Source of the DNA: Acidiphilium sp. 37-60-79
Lineage (GTDB): Bacteria > Pseudomonadota > Alphaproteobacteria > Acetobacterales > Acetobacteraceae
Assembly: GCA_002279355.1 (NCBI GenBank)
Contig: NCBV01000014.1
Location: 1 to 64,000 of the forward strand
Direction: 5' to 3'
Length of the DNA stretch: 64,000 nt
The notes under the pieces are model-generated. The model had not been told where the DNA came from. It saw only the letters and a list, made by a program, of their open reading frames with translations, and did not search any database. How positions within the stretch are numbered: the stretch's first letter is position 1; each line of letters begins with the position of its first letter. This document shows, in pieces, positions 1-9,016 of the stretch. The translations under genes and the position numbers were made by a program.

Positions 1-91
1 AGCAATACCCACTCACGCAAGCATCACAATAATACAAAAATAGCCAAACGCCACCAACGTATCCCTTCCTAGCCTATTCACAATACTCAAA

Positions 92-121
92 GAACAAAAA
101 GACGGGACCATAGATCCCGTC
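92..121 (-). terminator. Rho-independent terminator after the epimerase gene
   Basis: A perfect 7-bp inverted repeat (GACGGGA / TCCCGTC, 101-107 and 115-121) encloses a 7-nt loop. Read on the minus strand it is followed directly by a T-rich run (TTTTTGTTCT, 100-91). It lies about 75 bp past the stop of the minus-strand epimerase gene and would end the gmhA-epimerase transcript. The remaining part of 1-194 holds no gene that I can recognise. Confidence 0.75.
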
Positions 122-194
122 GAAACTCAGAAACCGACCGCGACATCCGACGTCACCGCCGATGGCCAAGAGATATGACAATCCTGTGTCGCCG

Positions 195-1163
195 TCAACC
201 CCTCTGCGCGCACCAATCCTGAAACCAAGCCACGAAACGCGGCACACCATCGCGAAGGCTGGTTTTCGGCGAAAAACCCGTCAATTCAGCGAGAGCAGCG
301 ATGTCGGCGCACGTCTCCACCGGATCAGCGGCGGGGCGCGGTTGATGCGTGATGATCGCGCGACGGCCGAGCGACCCTTCCAGCGCTGCCAACAAATCAG
401 TGACCAATTCGGCGCGATGATTGCCGATATTGAACAGCCGATGGACGCCATCGGCCGTGGGCGGATGATCGATCACACCGAGTAAACCTTCAATAATATC
501 ATCGATATAGGTAAAATCGCGCTTTAGCGTGCCGCCGTCATAGAGCGTGATCGGACGGCCCTCGATGATCGCTTCGGCGAAGCCGAAATAGGCCATATCC
601 GGCCGTCCCCATGGCCCGTAGACCGTGAAAAATCGCAACCCTGTCTGGCGCAATCCGAATTGGTGCGCGTAGGCGACACTCATCATCTCATCGGCGCGTT
701 TGGTGGCGGCATAAAGCGACAGCGGATGATCCGCCCGCGCCCCCTCGCTATAGGGCAGCGCCGATCCCGCGCCATAGACCGAGGATGAGCTGGCATAGAC
801 CAAATGGCGCAGGCTCGGAGAATGTCGAGCGAGTTCCAGCACGGACAAATGACCGGTCATATTGGCTGCCGCATAGGCGAATGGCGCCTCGATCGAGTAA
901 CGCACCCCGGCTTGGGCGGCGAGATGCACAATCACCTCAACAGGCCCCACGGCTGCGCGCAGAGCGGCATGATCTGCAATGTCGAGCGGGATGAACGAAA
1001 AACCCGGATATGGCGCGAGCTGCACCAGCCGTGCCCGCTTGAGCCTGACATCGTAATACGGATTGACATCATCCACACCAATCACCGTTGCCCCCCGATC
1101 AAGCAAGGCGCGGGCCGCATGGAACCCGATGAATCCGGCAGCGCCGGTGACCAAAACTCTCAT
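195..1163 (-). CDS. UDP-glucuronate 4-epimerase-like NAD-dependent sugar epimerase
   Basis: This is a 322-residue extended short-chain dehydrogenase that should interconvert UDP-glucuronate and UDP-galacturonate, or a related nucleotide sugar, for surface polysaccharide. The N-terminal NAD-binding glycine motif GAAGFIG is at residues 7-13. The catalytic set is visible as the SSSSVYG stretch (about 124-131) and the YxxxK pair Tyr151/Lys155. The RFFTVYGPWGRPDMA block (177-191) is typical of the UDP-glucuronate epimerase subgroup. Length is normal for the family. The ATG overlaps the old stop of the upstream isomerase gene as ATGA, so the two were translationally coupled before that gene was broken. 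The exact substrate cannot be told from sequence; the family call is firm. Confidence 0.85.
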   Translation of the reverse strand: MRVLVTGAAGFIGFHAARALLDRGATVIGVDDVNPYYDVRLKRARLVQLAPYPGFSFIPLDIADHAALRAAVGPVEVIVHLAAQAGVRYSIEAPFAYAAANMTGHLSVLELARHSPSLRHLVYASSSSVYGAGSALPYSEGARADHPLSLYAATKRADEMMSVAYAHQFGLRQTGLRFFTVYGPWGRPDMAYFGFAEAIIEGRPITLYDGGTLKRDFTYIDDIIEGLLGVIDHPPTADGVHRLFNIGNHRAELVTDLLAALEGSLGRRAIITHQPRPAADPVETCADIAALAELTGFSPKTSLRDGVPRFVAWFQDWCAQRG

Positions 1164-1679
1164 AGCAACGGTCCGATCAGCCGATCTTCGACCAATTCAA
1201 GAATAATATGCCCAAGTGTGAGCCGGCCCGCCATCGCCGCCGAGCAAGCCAACCGTGGTGATCCCGAGCTTCCGCGCTGTTTCCAGGGCGCGGAGAATAT
1301 TCGCTGATTTGCCGGAGGTGGTGATACCGAACAACACATCACCCGCCCGTCCCAGCCCCTGCAAAGGCCGTGCAAACACCTCGTCAAAACCGAAATCATT
1401 GCCGGCTGCCGTCAGCATTGCCGGGTCAAGCGTCAGCGCCAAGGCTGGCCAGGAATTGCGCGCCACGCTACCGCGCAGGCGGATTAACAGTTCGGTGGCC
1501 AGATGCTGGGCGTCCGCCGCCGAGCCGCCATTGCCGCAAAACATCAGCTTGTGCCCCGCCGCAATCGCCTGAGCACAGCAATCGACCACGGCGATGATCG
1601 GTGCCGGATCAGCGGCCAAAGCTGCTTTTAGCTCGGCTGAACGCCGGAGCGACTCTTGGATGCGGTTGAATTCTCGCAT
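1160..1679 (-). pseudogene. gmhA: Frameshifted SIS-domain isomerase, GmhA-like (sedoheptulose 7-phosphate isomerase)
   Basis: The reading frame starts at an ATG (1677-1679) preceded by AAGGG and reads as a GmhA-type SIS protein: CGNGGSAADAQH, the AGNDFGFDEVF block and GITTSGKSANI are all present. After the LLGGDGGP motif the frame runs into HTWAYYS and stops at 1197. In the next frame the conserved C-terminal helix LGHIILELVEDRLI follows immediately and ends at 1160, overlapping the epimerase start as ATGA. The segment that normally lies between these points, with the RIQE motif (Gln172 in E. coli numbering), is absent, so about 20-25 codons plus a frame change are lost. GmhA makes the heptose precursor of lipopolysaccharide; this copy would lack part of the active site. 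It could be a true pseudogene or an assembly error. Confidence 0.75.
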
Positions 1680-1818
1680 AATTGCGCCCTTCATGCGGTC
1701 ACGAAAGGCGGGTCTAGCATTGCCGACCAAAATGAACCAGCGATCGTATGCGACCGCTGGTCCAAGTCAGTGCGATGATGGGGAGAGCATCGCACCCAAA
1801 CAGATGATCGCGGCTAGG

Positions 1819-2382
1819 TTACGGCATCAGCACGCGATTGATCACCTGAATCACGCCATTGGATTGCTTCACATTGTAAATTATAATGTTCGCCGAACCG
1901 CCTTTGGCATCGGTGACCACAATATTATGCGGCCCATTCATCGTGAAGGTGAGCGGTGCGCCATTCAGCGTTTTCAGCATCGCCTTGCCACCATGACCCC
2001 GGATCAACGCGGTTAGCGCGCGGAACGTGTAGTCACCCGGCACGACATGATAAAGCAGGATCGACTTCAACTCTGCCTTGTTGGCCGGTTTCAACAAGGT
2101 CGGCACGGTGCCTGCCGGCAGCCGGTTGAACGCTTCATTGGTCGGCGCAAACACGGTGAACGGGCCTTTGCCTTCGAGCGCTGGGACCAACCCGGCCGCC
2201 TTCACGGCGGCAACCAGTGTGGTGTTATCCTTCGAATTGACGGCGTTTTGCACAATGTTCTTGGTCGGATACATCGGCGCTCCGCCGACCATGACCGTGC
2301 CGGACATTGCGGCAAACGCAGTCCCCGCGAGGCCGAACGCGAACGTTGCAGCCAATAATGCGCGCTTCATTTTCATAGACAA
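1819..2382 (-). CDS. Secreted fasciclin (FAS1) domain protein
   Basis: The 187-residue product begins with a clear signal peptide (lysines, hydrophobic run, cleavage near AFA-AMS at about residue 25). A single FAS1 domain fills the rest: it shows the FTVFAPTNEAFNRLP box, the second conserved box around LLYHVVPGDY, and ends with NGVIQVINRVLMP. Such one-domain FAS1 proteins are exported and thought to mediate adhesion or matrix contacts, but the bacterial role is not defined. AGGAG stands 7 nt before the chosen ATG. It is followed by more than 90 bp before the isomerase gene and appears to be its own unit. Family confident, function open. Confidence 0.88.
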   Translation of the reverse strand: MSMKMKRALLAATFAFGLAGTAFAAMSGTVMVGGAPMYPTKNIVQNAVNSKDNTTLVAAVKAAGLVPALEGKGPFTVFAPTNEAFNRLPAGTVPTLLKPANKAELKSILLYHVVPGDYTFRALTALIRGHGGKAMLKTLNGAPLTFTMNGPHNIVVTDAKGGSANIIIYNVKQSNGVIQVINRVLMP

Positions 2383-2491
2383 ACTCCTGAGTTTTGGATG
2401 TTATCGGTTGGTAATGATGTTACCGCCGACCACGCACAACGGATGCGTGAACGATCCAATCAGGCCTTAGTTTACCATCACGTTGTTGTGA

Positions 2492-3721
2492 TTAACTCCG
2501 ATAGGCGCCGTTGATATCGACATAGCCATGGGTCAAATCGCAGCCCCATACCTGCGCGCGACCACGCCCGAGCCCGAGATCCACCGCGATGCGAATTTCC
2601 AACCCGCGCATATGGGCAACCACCGGGGTTTCATCGTAGCCCGCGACGATTTGACCATCACGCGCCATCCATACCCCGCCAATCGCCACCGCCAACCGAT
2701 CACGATCAGCCGGTTCGCCCGCTTTACCCACCGCCATGACAATGCGGCCCCAATTCGCATCCCCCCCGGCAATCGCGGTTTTCACCAAAGGCGAATTAGC
2801 AATCGCAAGACCAATCCGCCGCGCCGAGCGTGCAGACACCGCACCGGTGACAGTAATATCAATCAGTTTCTGCGCACCCTCACCATCACGCACTACGGCC
2901 TGCGCCAGATCATGCAGCACCGCAATCAGCGCTTTGCGGAAGCCTACCAAGCCACGTGTATCCTGCACCGGCGGATGCGGCGCTTGGCCGGTTGCGAATA
3001 ATAATAGGGTGTCGGATGTCGATGTGTCAGAATCGACGGTGATGCAATTAAAACTCGGCTCCGCGCCGGATTTGAGCAATGACTGCAAAATCGGCGCCGG
3101 AATCGCTGCATCGGTCACCACGAATGCCAACATGGTCGCCATATCGGGCGCGATCATGCCGCTGCCCTTGGCGATGCCGCTGATGCGCACCTCGACGCCG
3201 CCAATCCGGGCCACACGCGTCGCCCCTTTGGGAAAGGTGTCGGTTGTCATGATCGATCGGGCGGCCTCATCCCAGTGATCCGGGTCCAATCGCCCGGCAA
3301 GCTCGTCCATCACCGCAACCATCCGCTCAGCCGGCATTGGCTCGCCGATCACCCCGGTTGAGGCGGTAAATATCTCTTCGCTGCGGCATCCCAAAGCCTG
3401 GGCCGCTGCCGCAGCGGTGCTGCGCACCGCATTCATCCCGGCAATGCCATTGAAAACATTGGCATTGCCGGCATTGACCAACAGCCCTCGCGCCTGCCCG
3501 GCGGCGAGAATCTCCCGACACCAGGTGACCGGCGCGCCGGGGCATTGATTCCGCGTAAAAACCCCCGCCACCGTGGTGCCGGGCGCAAATTCCGCCAACA
3601 TCACATCGGTGCGGCCACGATAGCGAATACCCGCTGCCGCCGTCGCAAAGCGCACGCCAGCCACGGGCAGTAATCTCGGAAACGCGACCGCCAAGGGCGA
3701 GATCGGCATCGGCGCCGCCAT
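2492..3721 (-). CDS. argJ: Bifunctional glutamate N-acetyltransferase / ornithine acetyltransferase
   Basis: ArgJ moves the acetyl group from N-acetylornithine to glutamate (and can use acetyl-CoA), closing the cyclic arginine pathway in the cytoplasm. The 409-residue chain has the family's usual length. The self-cleavage site is seen in APDMATML, with the nucleophile Thr196 that becomes the N-terminus of the beta subunit. The GNANVFNG (84-91) and GGDANWGR motifs and the terminal HGYVDINGAYRS are also typical. It starts 6 nt after the parvulin gene's stop and has no strong ribosome site of its own, so the two genes form an operon. Confidence 0.93.
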   Translation of the reverse strand: MAAPMPISPLAVAFPRLLPVAGVRFATAAAGIRYRGRTDVMLAEFAPGTTVAGVFTRNQCPGAPVTWCREILAAGQARGLLVNAGNANVFNGIAGMNAVRSTAAAAAQALGCRSEEIFTASTGVIGEPMPAERMVAVMDELAGRLDPDHWDEAARSIMTTDTFPKGATRVARIGGVEVRISGIAKGSGMIAPDMATMLAFVVTDAAIPAPILQSLLKSGAEPSFNCITVDSDTSTSDTLLLFATGQAPHPPVQDTRGLVGFRKALIAVLHDLAQAVVRDGEGAQKLIDITVTGAVSARSARRIGLAIANSPLVKTAIAGGDANWGRIVMAVGKAGEPADRDRLAVAIGGVWMARDGQIVAGYDETPVVAHMRGLEIRIAVDLGLGRGRAQVWGCDLTHGYVDINGAYRS

Positions 3722-3727
3722 GGGGAA

Positions 3728-4723
3728 TTATTTCGGCGCGGCTGGTGTAGCGCCGGCCTTCGCGGGGGCGGCGCTGCTCGGCACAGGGGTTTGCTTAATT
3801 GGGGTGCCATCCGGGTTGAACATGCTGATTTTCACACTGGCGCGCGCATGGGTCATGGTTTTATTGATCCATTGCTCGGCCAGTTTGCGCTTGATCGTGC
3901 TTTTCACATCGGCGAGCGCCGGAACCGGCTCGACCCGCTTGCCCTCGGACATAATCACATGCCAGCCGAACGAGGATTGCACCGGGGTTTTGGTATAGGT
4001 GCCCGGCTTAAGCGCGAACGCCGCATCGGCGAAGGGTTTGACCATGTCTTTGCGGGTAAACCAGCCAAGCTCTCCGCCATCCTTGCTTTGCGGGTTATAT
4101 TTGACGGCCAAGGCGGCAAATTTTGCGCCGCCCTTGAGCTTGGCAATCACCTTTTCTGCGTCCGCTTTGGTTTTCAGCAAAATCTGGCTGGCTTTGACCT
4201 GATGCGGTTGTTTTTTATCGACATAATGCGCCTTGTAGTAAGCGCTCACCGCCGCATTGGTCAGATGCGGTTCAACCTGAGCACGCAAATAAGCCGTTTC
4301 CAGCACCCGATCTTGGGCATGGCGCATCGCCGCCTCGATATCCTTTTGTTTGGCGATATCGGTTTTGCGGGCCTGCACCAGCAAAGCGCGCTCTTCGATC
4401 AGCCGGTTCAACAGCACCGGATAGAGCTGTTGCGGCGTTGCATTTTGCAACTGCGCTGGCAGTGCTTGCGCCGCACGCGCCACATCGGACAGATGGATCG
4501 CATGCCCATCGACCGTCGCCACCACCGGGTTTTTAGCAATGACTTTTTTCGCGGCGGCTGCCTGCGTTGCCGTCGCTGACGTGGTGGTCGTCGGCGTGGC
4601 GGTCGTCGGCGTGGCACTCGGCGCGGCTTTGGCGGCAGGATCAGCGCTCGCAATGCCGGTCGCGGCACCCAACGCCATTAAAGAAAGCAGGCCAGTGATC
4701 AGAAAGGGAGCAGAGCGCGACAT
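3728..4723 (-). CDS. Periplasmic parvulin-type peptidyl-prolyl isomerase
   Basis: About 331 residues. The start chosen is the second of two adjacent ATGs because GAGG sits 6 nt before it. A signal peptide (about 1-27, ending ASA-DP) is followed by a Thr/Pro/Ala linker, a SurA/PrsA-like N-terminal helical region, and a parvulin domain (roughly 175-265) with VKASQILLKT, SKDGGELGWF and FGWHVIMSEGKR. The C-terminus is a Pro/Ala-rich tail. It probably assists folding of exported proteins in the periplasm. The gene lies divergently from secA and just upstream of argJ. An earlier in-frame start would only add a stretch unlike a signal peptide. Confidence 0.87.
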   Translation of the reverse strand: MSRSAPFLITGLLSLMALGAATGIASADPAAKAAPSATPTTATPTTTTSATATQAAAAKKVIAKNPVVATVDGHAIHLSDVARAAQALPAQLQNATPQQLYPVLLNRLIEERALLVQARKTDIAKQKDIEAAMRHAQDRVLETAYLRAQVEPHLTNAAVSAYYKAHYVDKKQPHQVKASQILLKTKADAEKVIAKLKGGAKFAALAVKYNPQSKDGGELGWFTRKDMVKPFADAAFALKPGTYTKTPVQSSFGWHVIMSEGKRVEPVPALADVKSTIKRKLAEQWINKTMTHARASVKISMFNPDGTPIKQTPVPSSAAPAKAGATPAAPK

Positions 4724-5021
4724 CATGATCCTCGAAATCCTGGGTGGTTTTCCGGTCGCACGCCATCGGCGCGACCCATGGAACTCCCGGGAATCCGGGC
4801 GGGCGCACCATGCCGCAAGCTTTCGCGCATCGCAAGCGTAGGCGAACAGCGCCCAGGAAAACCAACGAAAGCACCGCACTGCAAGGCCGCCCAGAGCGAA
4901 GCTTCATTGACCCGCCGCCGCCACACCCCTATTTCACCTGTTTGAACCGCCTGGCACCATTACTCCGTCGGCCTTGCGGAACGCCGCTTCACCGGAATCG
5001 CTGTATCGGAACTGACCTATA
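4724..5021. other. Divergent intergenic region between the parvulin gene and secA
   Basis: About 300 bp with no credible gene on either strand. It must carry the promoters of both flanking units. I see two small inverted repeats (GGTCGC/GCGACC at 4754-4759 and 4771-4776; CCCGG/CCGGG at 4786-4790 and 4795-4799) but no convincing -35/-10 pair and no riboswitch. Confidence 0.5.
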
Positions 5022-7487
5022 ATGTTCGCTCGTATCGCTCGCCTCATCATCGGCACCAGTAATGACCGCCTGCTGAAAACCTTCCAGCGGCGCGTCACCG
5101 CGATCAATGCGCTAGAGCCTAGCATTCAAAAACTGTCCGACAGCGAACTGGCCGGGCAAACCGAGGCATTGCGCGCCAAGCTCGCCGCCGGCGCGACGCT
5201 TGATGATATTCTGCCCGAAGCCTTCGCCACCTGCCGCGAGGCCGCGCGGCGGGCCATCGGGCTGCGCCATTTCGATGTGCAGTTGCTGGGCGCAATGGTG
5301 CTGCATGAAGGCAAAATCGCCGAGATGAAAACCGGCGAAGGCAAAACCCTGGTCGCCACCCTCGCCGCTTATTTGAACGCGCTCTCCGGCAAGGGTGTTC
5401 ACGTGGTGACAGTCAATGATTATCTCGCCCGGCGTGATGCGGAATGGATGGGCCAAGTTTATGGTTTCCTCGGCCTGTCCACCGGCGTGATCGTGCCCAA
5501 CCTCGAAGATGACGAACGCCGCGCCGCCTATGCGTGCGACATCACCTACGGCACCAACAACGAATTCGGCTTCGATTATCTGCGCGACAACATGAAATAT
5601 GCGCTCAGCGACATGGTGCAACGCGATTTCAACTTCGCCATCGTCGATGAGGTCGATAGCATCCTGATCGATGAGGCGCGCACCCCGCTGATTATCTCCG
5701 GTCCTTCGGACGAGCCGACCGATCTTTACGCCAAGGTTGACGAGGTGGTGAAAATCCTCGCGGCCGACCCCGCCCATTACGACAAGGACGAAAAGCTCAA
5801 AACCGTCAATTTGACCGAGATCGGCACCGAGCGGGTTGAGCAAATGCTGACCGAGGCCGGGCTGCTCACCGAAGGCAATCTGTATGACGTGTTCAACGTC
5901 TCGCTGGTGCATCACGTGCAGCAAAGCCTACGCGCCCATACTTTGTTCACGCGCGATGTCGATTACATCGTCAAAGGCGGCCAAGTCATTATTATCGATG
6001 AGTTCACCGGTCGGATGATGGATGGGCGGCGCTATTCCGATGGGCTGCATCAGGCGCTGGAAGCCAAGGAACATGTTACCGTCGAGCGGGAAAACCAAAC
6101 CCTCGCATCGATCACCTTCCAGAATTATTTCCGCCTCTATCCGAAATTATCGGGCATGACCGGCACGGCGATGACCGAGGCGGATGAGTTTGATGAAATC
6201 TACAAGCTCGGTGTGGTCGAAATCCCAACCAATGTGCCGGTCTCCCGCGATGATCAGGACGATCAGGTTTTTCGCTCCGCTGAGGAAAAATATCAGGCCG
6301 TTGCGACGCTGATCAATGAGTGCCGGGCGCGCAACCAGCCCGTGCTGGTCGGCACCACATCGATCGAGAAATCCGAATTACTCTCGCATATGCTGAAAGA
6401 GCGCGACATCGCGCATAACGTGTTGAATGCCCGGTTTCACGAGCAGGAAGCCTCGATCGTCGCCAACGCCGGCGCCCCAGGGGCCGTGACCATCGCCACC
6501 AACATGGCCGGGCGCGGCACCGATATTAAACTGGGCGGCAATTTAGAGGTGCGCCTCAAGCTCGAGCTTGAGGGGCTGGATGGCGAAGCCCGCACGACCC
6601 GCGAAGCCGCGATTCGTGATGAAATCGACACGGCGCATGACGCGGTCAAAGCGTCAGGCGGCCTGTTTGTGATTGGCACTGAGCGTCATGAAAGTCGCCG
6701 CGTGGATAACCAATTGCGCGGCCGCTCGGGCCGTCAGGGTGATCCCGGCGCGTCGTTGTTTTTCCTGTCGCTCGATGATGATTTGATGCGCATTTTCGGC
6801 TCCGAGCGCATGGGCCCGATGCTCGAGCGGCTGGGCCTGCAAAATGGCGAGGCCATTGTACACCCTTGGATTAACAAGGCGCTCGAAAAAGCCCAGAAAA
6901 AGGTCGAGGCGCGTAATTTCGACACCCGCAAAAATCTATTGAAATACGATAACGTGATGAACGACCAGCGCCGCGAGGTTTATGCGCAGCGCCGTGAATT
7001 CATGCGTGCCGACGATGTATCGGATATTTTCAACGAAATGCGCGCCGATGTGATCACCGCCATCGTCGAACGGCGCATCCCCGCCAAAGCCTATGCCGAG
7101 CAATGGCAGAGTGCCGAGCTTGCCGAGGATGTGGAGCGGATTTTCAATCTCTCGCTCCCGATCGAAGCCTGGGCGGCCGAGGAAGGCATTGACGAGAGCC
7201 ATTTGCGCGAGCGCATCGCCGATGGTGTTGATGCGCATATGGCGGCGAAAACCGAGTCCTTTGGCGTCGAGCTCAGCCGGGTGATCGAAAAATCGATTTT
7301 GCTGCAAACGCTGGATCATCTGTGGAAAGAGCATTTGCTGGCGCTCGATCATCTACGCCAGGGCATCGTGCTGCGCGCCTATGGCCAGCGCGATCCGCTG
7401 AACGAATATAAACGCGAAGCCTTCATCCTGTTCACCGCCATGCTCGAGAACCGGAGGACACGCAAGCCCCGTTCGACCCGGCCCTGA
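5022..7487 (+). CDS. secA: Preprotein translocase ATPase SecA, motor part, ending early by frame change
   Basis: SecA drives Sec-dependent export through SecYEG by ATP hydrolysis. The first nucleotide-binding domain has the P-loop TGEGKT (Lys108) and DEVD (209-212); the second has [13 protein letters not shown] and the [18 protein letters not shown] block. The helical scaffold reads normally through [18 protein letters not shown]. There the family continues with a helix like E. coli SLKYEVISTLSKVQ and a linker to a zinc tail; here the frame passes into [11 protein letters not shown] and stops at residue 821. The usual tail is found in the next frame from 7487. About 15-20 codons plus a frame change appear to be lost. 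E. coli SecA lacking its tail still translocates but loses SecB binding, so the truncated motor may work. A sequencing or assembly error is an alternative. Confidence 0.9.
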   Translation: MFARIARLIIGTSNDRLLKTFQRRVTAINALEPSIQKLSDSELAGQTEALRAKLAAGATLDDILPEAFATCREAARRAIGLRHFDVQLLGAMVLHEGKIAEMKTGEGKTLVATLAAYLNALSGKGVHVVTVNDYLARRDAEWMGQVYGFLGLSTGVIVPNLEDDERRAAYACDITYGTNNEFGFDYLRDNMKYALSDMVQRDFNFAIVDEVDSILIDEARTPLIISGPSDEPTDLYAKVDEVVKILAADPAHYDKDEKLKTVNLTEIGTERVEQMLTEAGLLTEGNLYDVFNVSLVHHVQQSLRAHTLFTRDVDYIVKGGQVIIIDEFTGRMMDGRRYSDGLHQALEAKEHVTVERENQTLASITFQNYFRLYPKLSGMTGTAMTEADEFDEIYKLGVVEIPTNVPVSRDDQDDQVFRSAEEKYQAVATLINECRARNQPVLVGTTSIEKSELLSHMLKERDIAHNVLNARFHEQEASIVANAGAPGAVTIATNMAGRGTDIKLGGNLEVRLKLELEGLDGEARTTREAAIRDEIDTAHDAVKASGGLFVIGTERHESRRVDNQLRGRSGRQGDPGASLFFLSLDDDLMRIFGSERMGPMLERLGLQNGEAIVHPWINKALEKAQKKVEARNFDTRKNLLKYDNVMNDQRREVYAQRREFMRADDVSDIFNEMRADVITAIVERRIPAKAYAEQWQSAELAEDVERIFNLSLPIEAWAAEEGIDESHLRERIADGVDAHMAAKTESFGVELSRVIEKSILLQTLDHLWKEHLLALDHLRQGIVLRAYGQRDPLNEYKREAFILFTAMLENRRTRKPRSTRP

Positions 7488-7708
7488 TGATGACCACCCA
7501 TCCGCAAGCCAGCCAGTTTGGCGGAGACCTGCTGCTGGCAGATCCCGCCGTCATGGCCTCGCAAGATGGCCCGGCGACGACCTTCACCAGCTACCGCGCC
7601 GAGGCGGTTGATCCGAGCCGTCCGGAAACCTGGGTCGCAACGCCTCGTAACGCGCTGTGCCCCTGCGGCTCGGGGAAAAAATACAAGCATTGCCACGGTA
7701 AGGCTTAG
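7487..7708 (+). CDS. Detached SecA C-terminal zinc-binding (SEC-C) tail
   Basis: This 73-residue frame ends with [16 protein letters not shown], the Zn-binding SEC-C motif of SecA that contacts SecB and phospholipid, preceded by [12 protein letters not shown] as in SecA tails. It belongs to the same ancestral gene as the 821-residue motor but is in another frame. The reading frame is open upstream of the ATG back to about 7451 with a plausible linker ([11 protein letters not shown]), which argues that it was once continuous. The secA stop and this ATG overlap as TGATG, so reinitiation could give a separate small protein. Whether it is made free, fused or not at all cannot be settled here. Confidence 0.7.
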   Translation: MMTTHPQASQFGGDLLLADPAVMASQDGPATTFTSYRAEAVDPSRPETWVATPRNALCPCGSGKKYKHCHGKA

Positions 7709-7760
7709 CGGCCCGCAAACGCTTCTGGCGCAAACGCGTCCAAGCGCCTATATTTCATCC

Positions 7761-8087
7761 ATGGACAAGGGTGAAAAATTCAGGATCAGCGATGCGGCGG
7801 CCAAGCAAGTCGCCGCCATCGCAGCGGGTGCGGCGTTACGGGTCGAAGTTCTGGCCGGTGGCTGCAACGGTTTTCAGTATAAGTTCGACCTGACCGATGC
7901 GGTGAGCGATGAAGATATCGTGGTGGATCGCAACGGGGCACGGGTGGTGATCGACCCGACCAGCCTTGAACTTCTCGACGGCGCCGAACTCGATTATAAA
8001 GACACGCTGATGGGGTCGTATTTCGCGGTGCAAAACCCGAATGCGAAAACCTCTTGCGGCTGCGGCACCTCATTCTCTGTCGATTAA
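7761..8087 (+). CDS. erpA: A-type iron-sulfur cluster carrier, ErpA-like
   Basis: A 108-residue A-type carrier that receives Fe-S clusters from the assembly scaffold and hands them to apo-proteins. The three cluster-ligand cysteines are Cys35 (GGCNGFQY), Cys99 and Cys101 (TSCGCGTSFS). The NPNAKTSCGCG ending resembles ErpA more than IscA, but A-type proteins are hard to separate. The ATG at 7761 gives the normal length; a longer frame upstream only copies the SecA tail region in another frame. It lies about 50 bp after the SecA tail and just before xthA on the same strand. Complex I, encoded in this window, needs such carriers. Confidence 0.88.
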   Translation: MDKGEKFRISDAAAKQVAAIAAGAALRVEVLAGGCNGFQYKFDLTDAVSDEDIVVDRNGARVVIDPTSLELLDGAELDYKDTLMGSYFAVQNPNAKTSCGCGTSFSVD

Positions 8088-8094
8088 ACCTGCC

Positions 8095-8880
8095 TTGACC
8101 CGCATCGCCACCTGGAACGTCAATTCAATCCGCAGCCGGGCGACCCATGTGGCCAATTGGCTGACCCGCAACCAGCCTGATCTTTTGCTCCTGCAGGAAC
8201 TCAAATGCGAGGCGCATCAATTTCCGCATGAAGCGCTGGAGGGCACCGGCTATCACGCCACGATCCATGGCCAGAAATCCTATAATGGCGTCGCCATCCT
8301 CGCCCGCGAACCGGTGACGCTGCGCTGCAACACGCTACCCGGCCGCGATCAGGATGGCCAATCGCGCTATCTCGAAATCGGCTTTCGCACCCTGGTGATT
8401 GGCAATCTGTACCTCCCCAACGGCAATTCCGGCGGCGAGGCGGGATATCAGGACAAGCTCGATTGGATGGACGCACTCCGCCGCCACGCGGCAGATTTAC
8501 TCGCCCAGGAACAGGATTTCGCGCTGATCGGCGATTATAATGTGTGTCCAACCGACGCCGATTTCGCCAAAGGCGCGCTCAGCGCCAGCGATGCGCTGGT
8601 GCGCCCGCAAACCCGCGCGGCGTTTCGCGCATTGATCTGGCTCGGCCTGACCGATGCCGTCCGCGCCCTGCATCCCGACGACACGCTCTACACATTCTGG
8701 GACTATCAAGCCGGCGCTTGGCCGCGCAACCAGGGCCTGCGCATCGATCATGCACTACTCTCGCCGCGCCTCACCGAACGGCTCACCACCGTCGTGATCG
8801 ACCGCGCCGAACGCGACCAGGAGAAACCATCCGATCACGTGCCGGTGATGATAACCCTCGCCGACGAGTGTCCACTCTGA
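8095..8880 (+). CDS. xthA: Exodeoxyribonuclease III / AP endonuclease
   Basis: This enzyme cuts DNA at abasic sites and degrades 3' ends during base excision repair. The exonuclease III fold motifs are in order: TWNVNSIRSR, LLLQELKC (catalytic Glu), NLYLPNG, GDYNVCPTDAD (catalytic Asp/Asn), RIDHALLS and the terminal SDHVPVM (catalytic Asp-His). I place the start at TTG 8095, 7 nt after the Fe-S carrier's stop, giving 261 residues, the usual size; the ATG at 8041 would overlap the preceding gene by 47 bp and add unrelated residues. A strong terminator follows. Confidence 0.9.
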   Translation: MTRIATWNVNSIRSRATHVANWLTRNQPDLLLLQELKCEAHQFPHEALEGTGYHATIHGQKSYNGVAILAREPVTLRCNTLPGRDQDGQSRYLEIGFRTLVIGNLYLPNGNSGGEAGYQDKLDWMDALRRHAADLLAQEQDFALIGDYNVCPTDADFAKGALSASDALVRPQTRAAFRALIWLGLTDAVRALHPDDTLYTFWDYQAGAWPRNQGLRIDHALLSPRLTERLTTVVIDRAERDQEKPSDHVPVMITLADECPL

Positions 8881-8915
8881 TTCCCAAATCCAACGGATTT
8901 CAGAATCGGGATACG

Positions 8916-8959
8916 AGAGCGCGATTGTTTGACAACGACGCGCTCTAATTTTGTTTTTT
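8916..8959 (+). terminator. Rho-independent terminator after xthA
   Basis: The stem AGAGCGCG / CGCGCTCT (8916-8923 and 8939-8946) has a 15-nt loop that can form a small inner TTGT/ACAA stem. It is followed by AATTTTGTTTTTTC. It lies 36 bp past the xthA stop and ends the secA-erpA-xthA unit. Confidence 0.85.
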
Positions 8960-9016
8960 CGATCAATTTCATAGCGTTAGGTCGGGTCTAGTGACCCAAC
9001 CTCAAGCTATATTGAT

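Noticed and set aside
2431-2449. Hairpin CACGCA/TGCGTG as argJ terminator
   Set aside because: The stem is only 6 bp and no T-run follows on the minus strand.
7440-7490. Programmed frameshift in secA
   Set aside because: No slippery heptamer or suitable downstream structure is seen at the joint, and part of the normal protein sequence is missing, which a ribosomal shift would not explain.
8041-8097. ATG at 8041 as xthA start
   Set aside because: It overlaps the preceding Fe-S carrier gene by 47 bp and adds residues not seen in the family; TTG 8095 gives the normal N-terminus.
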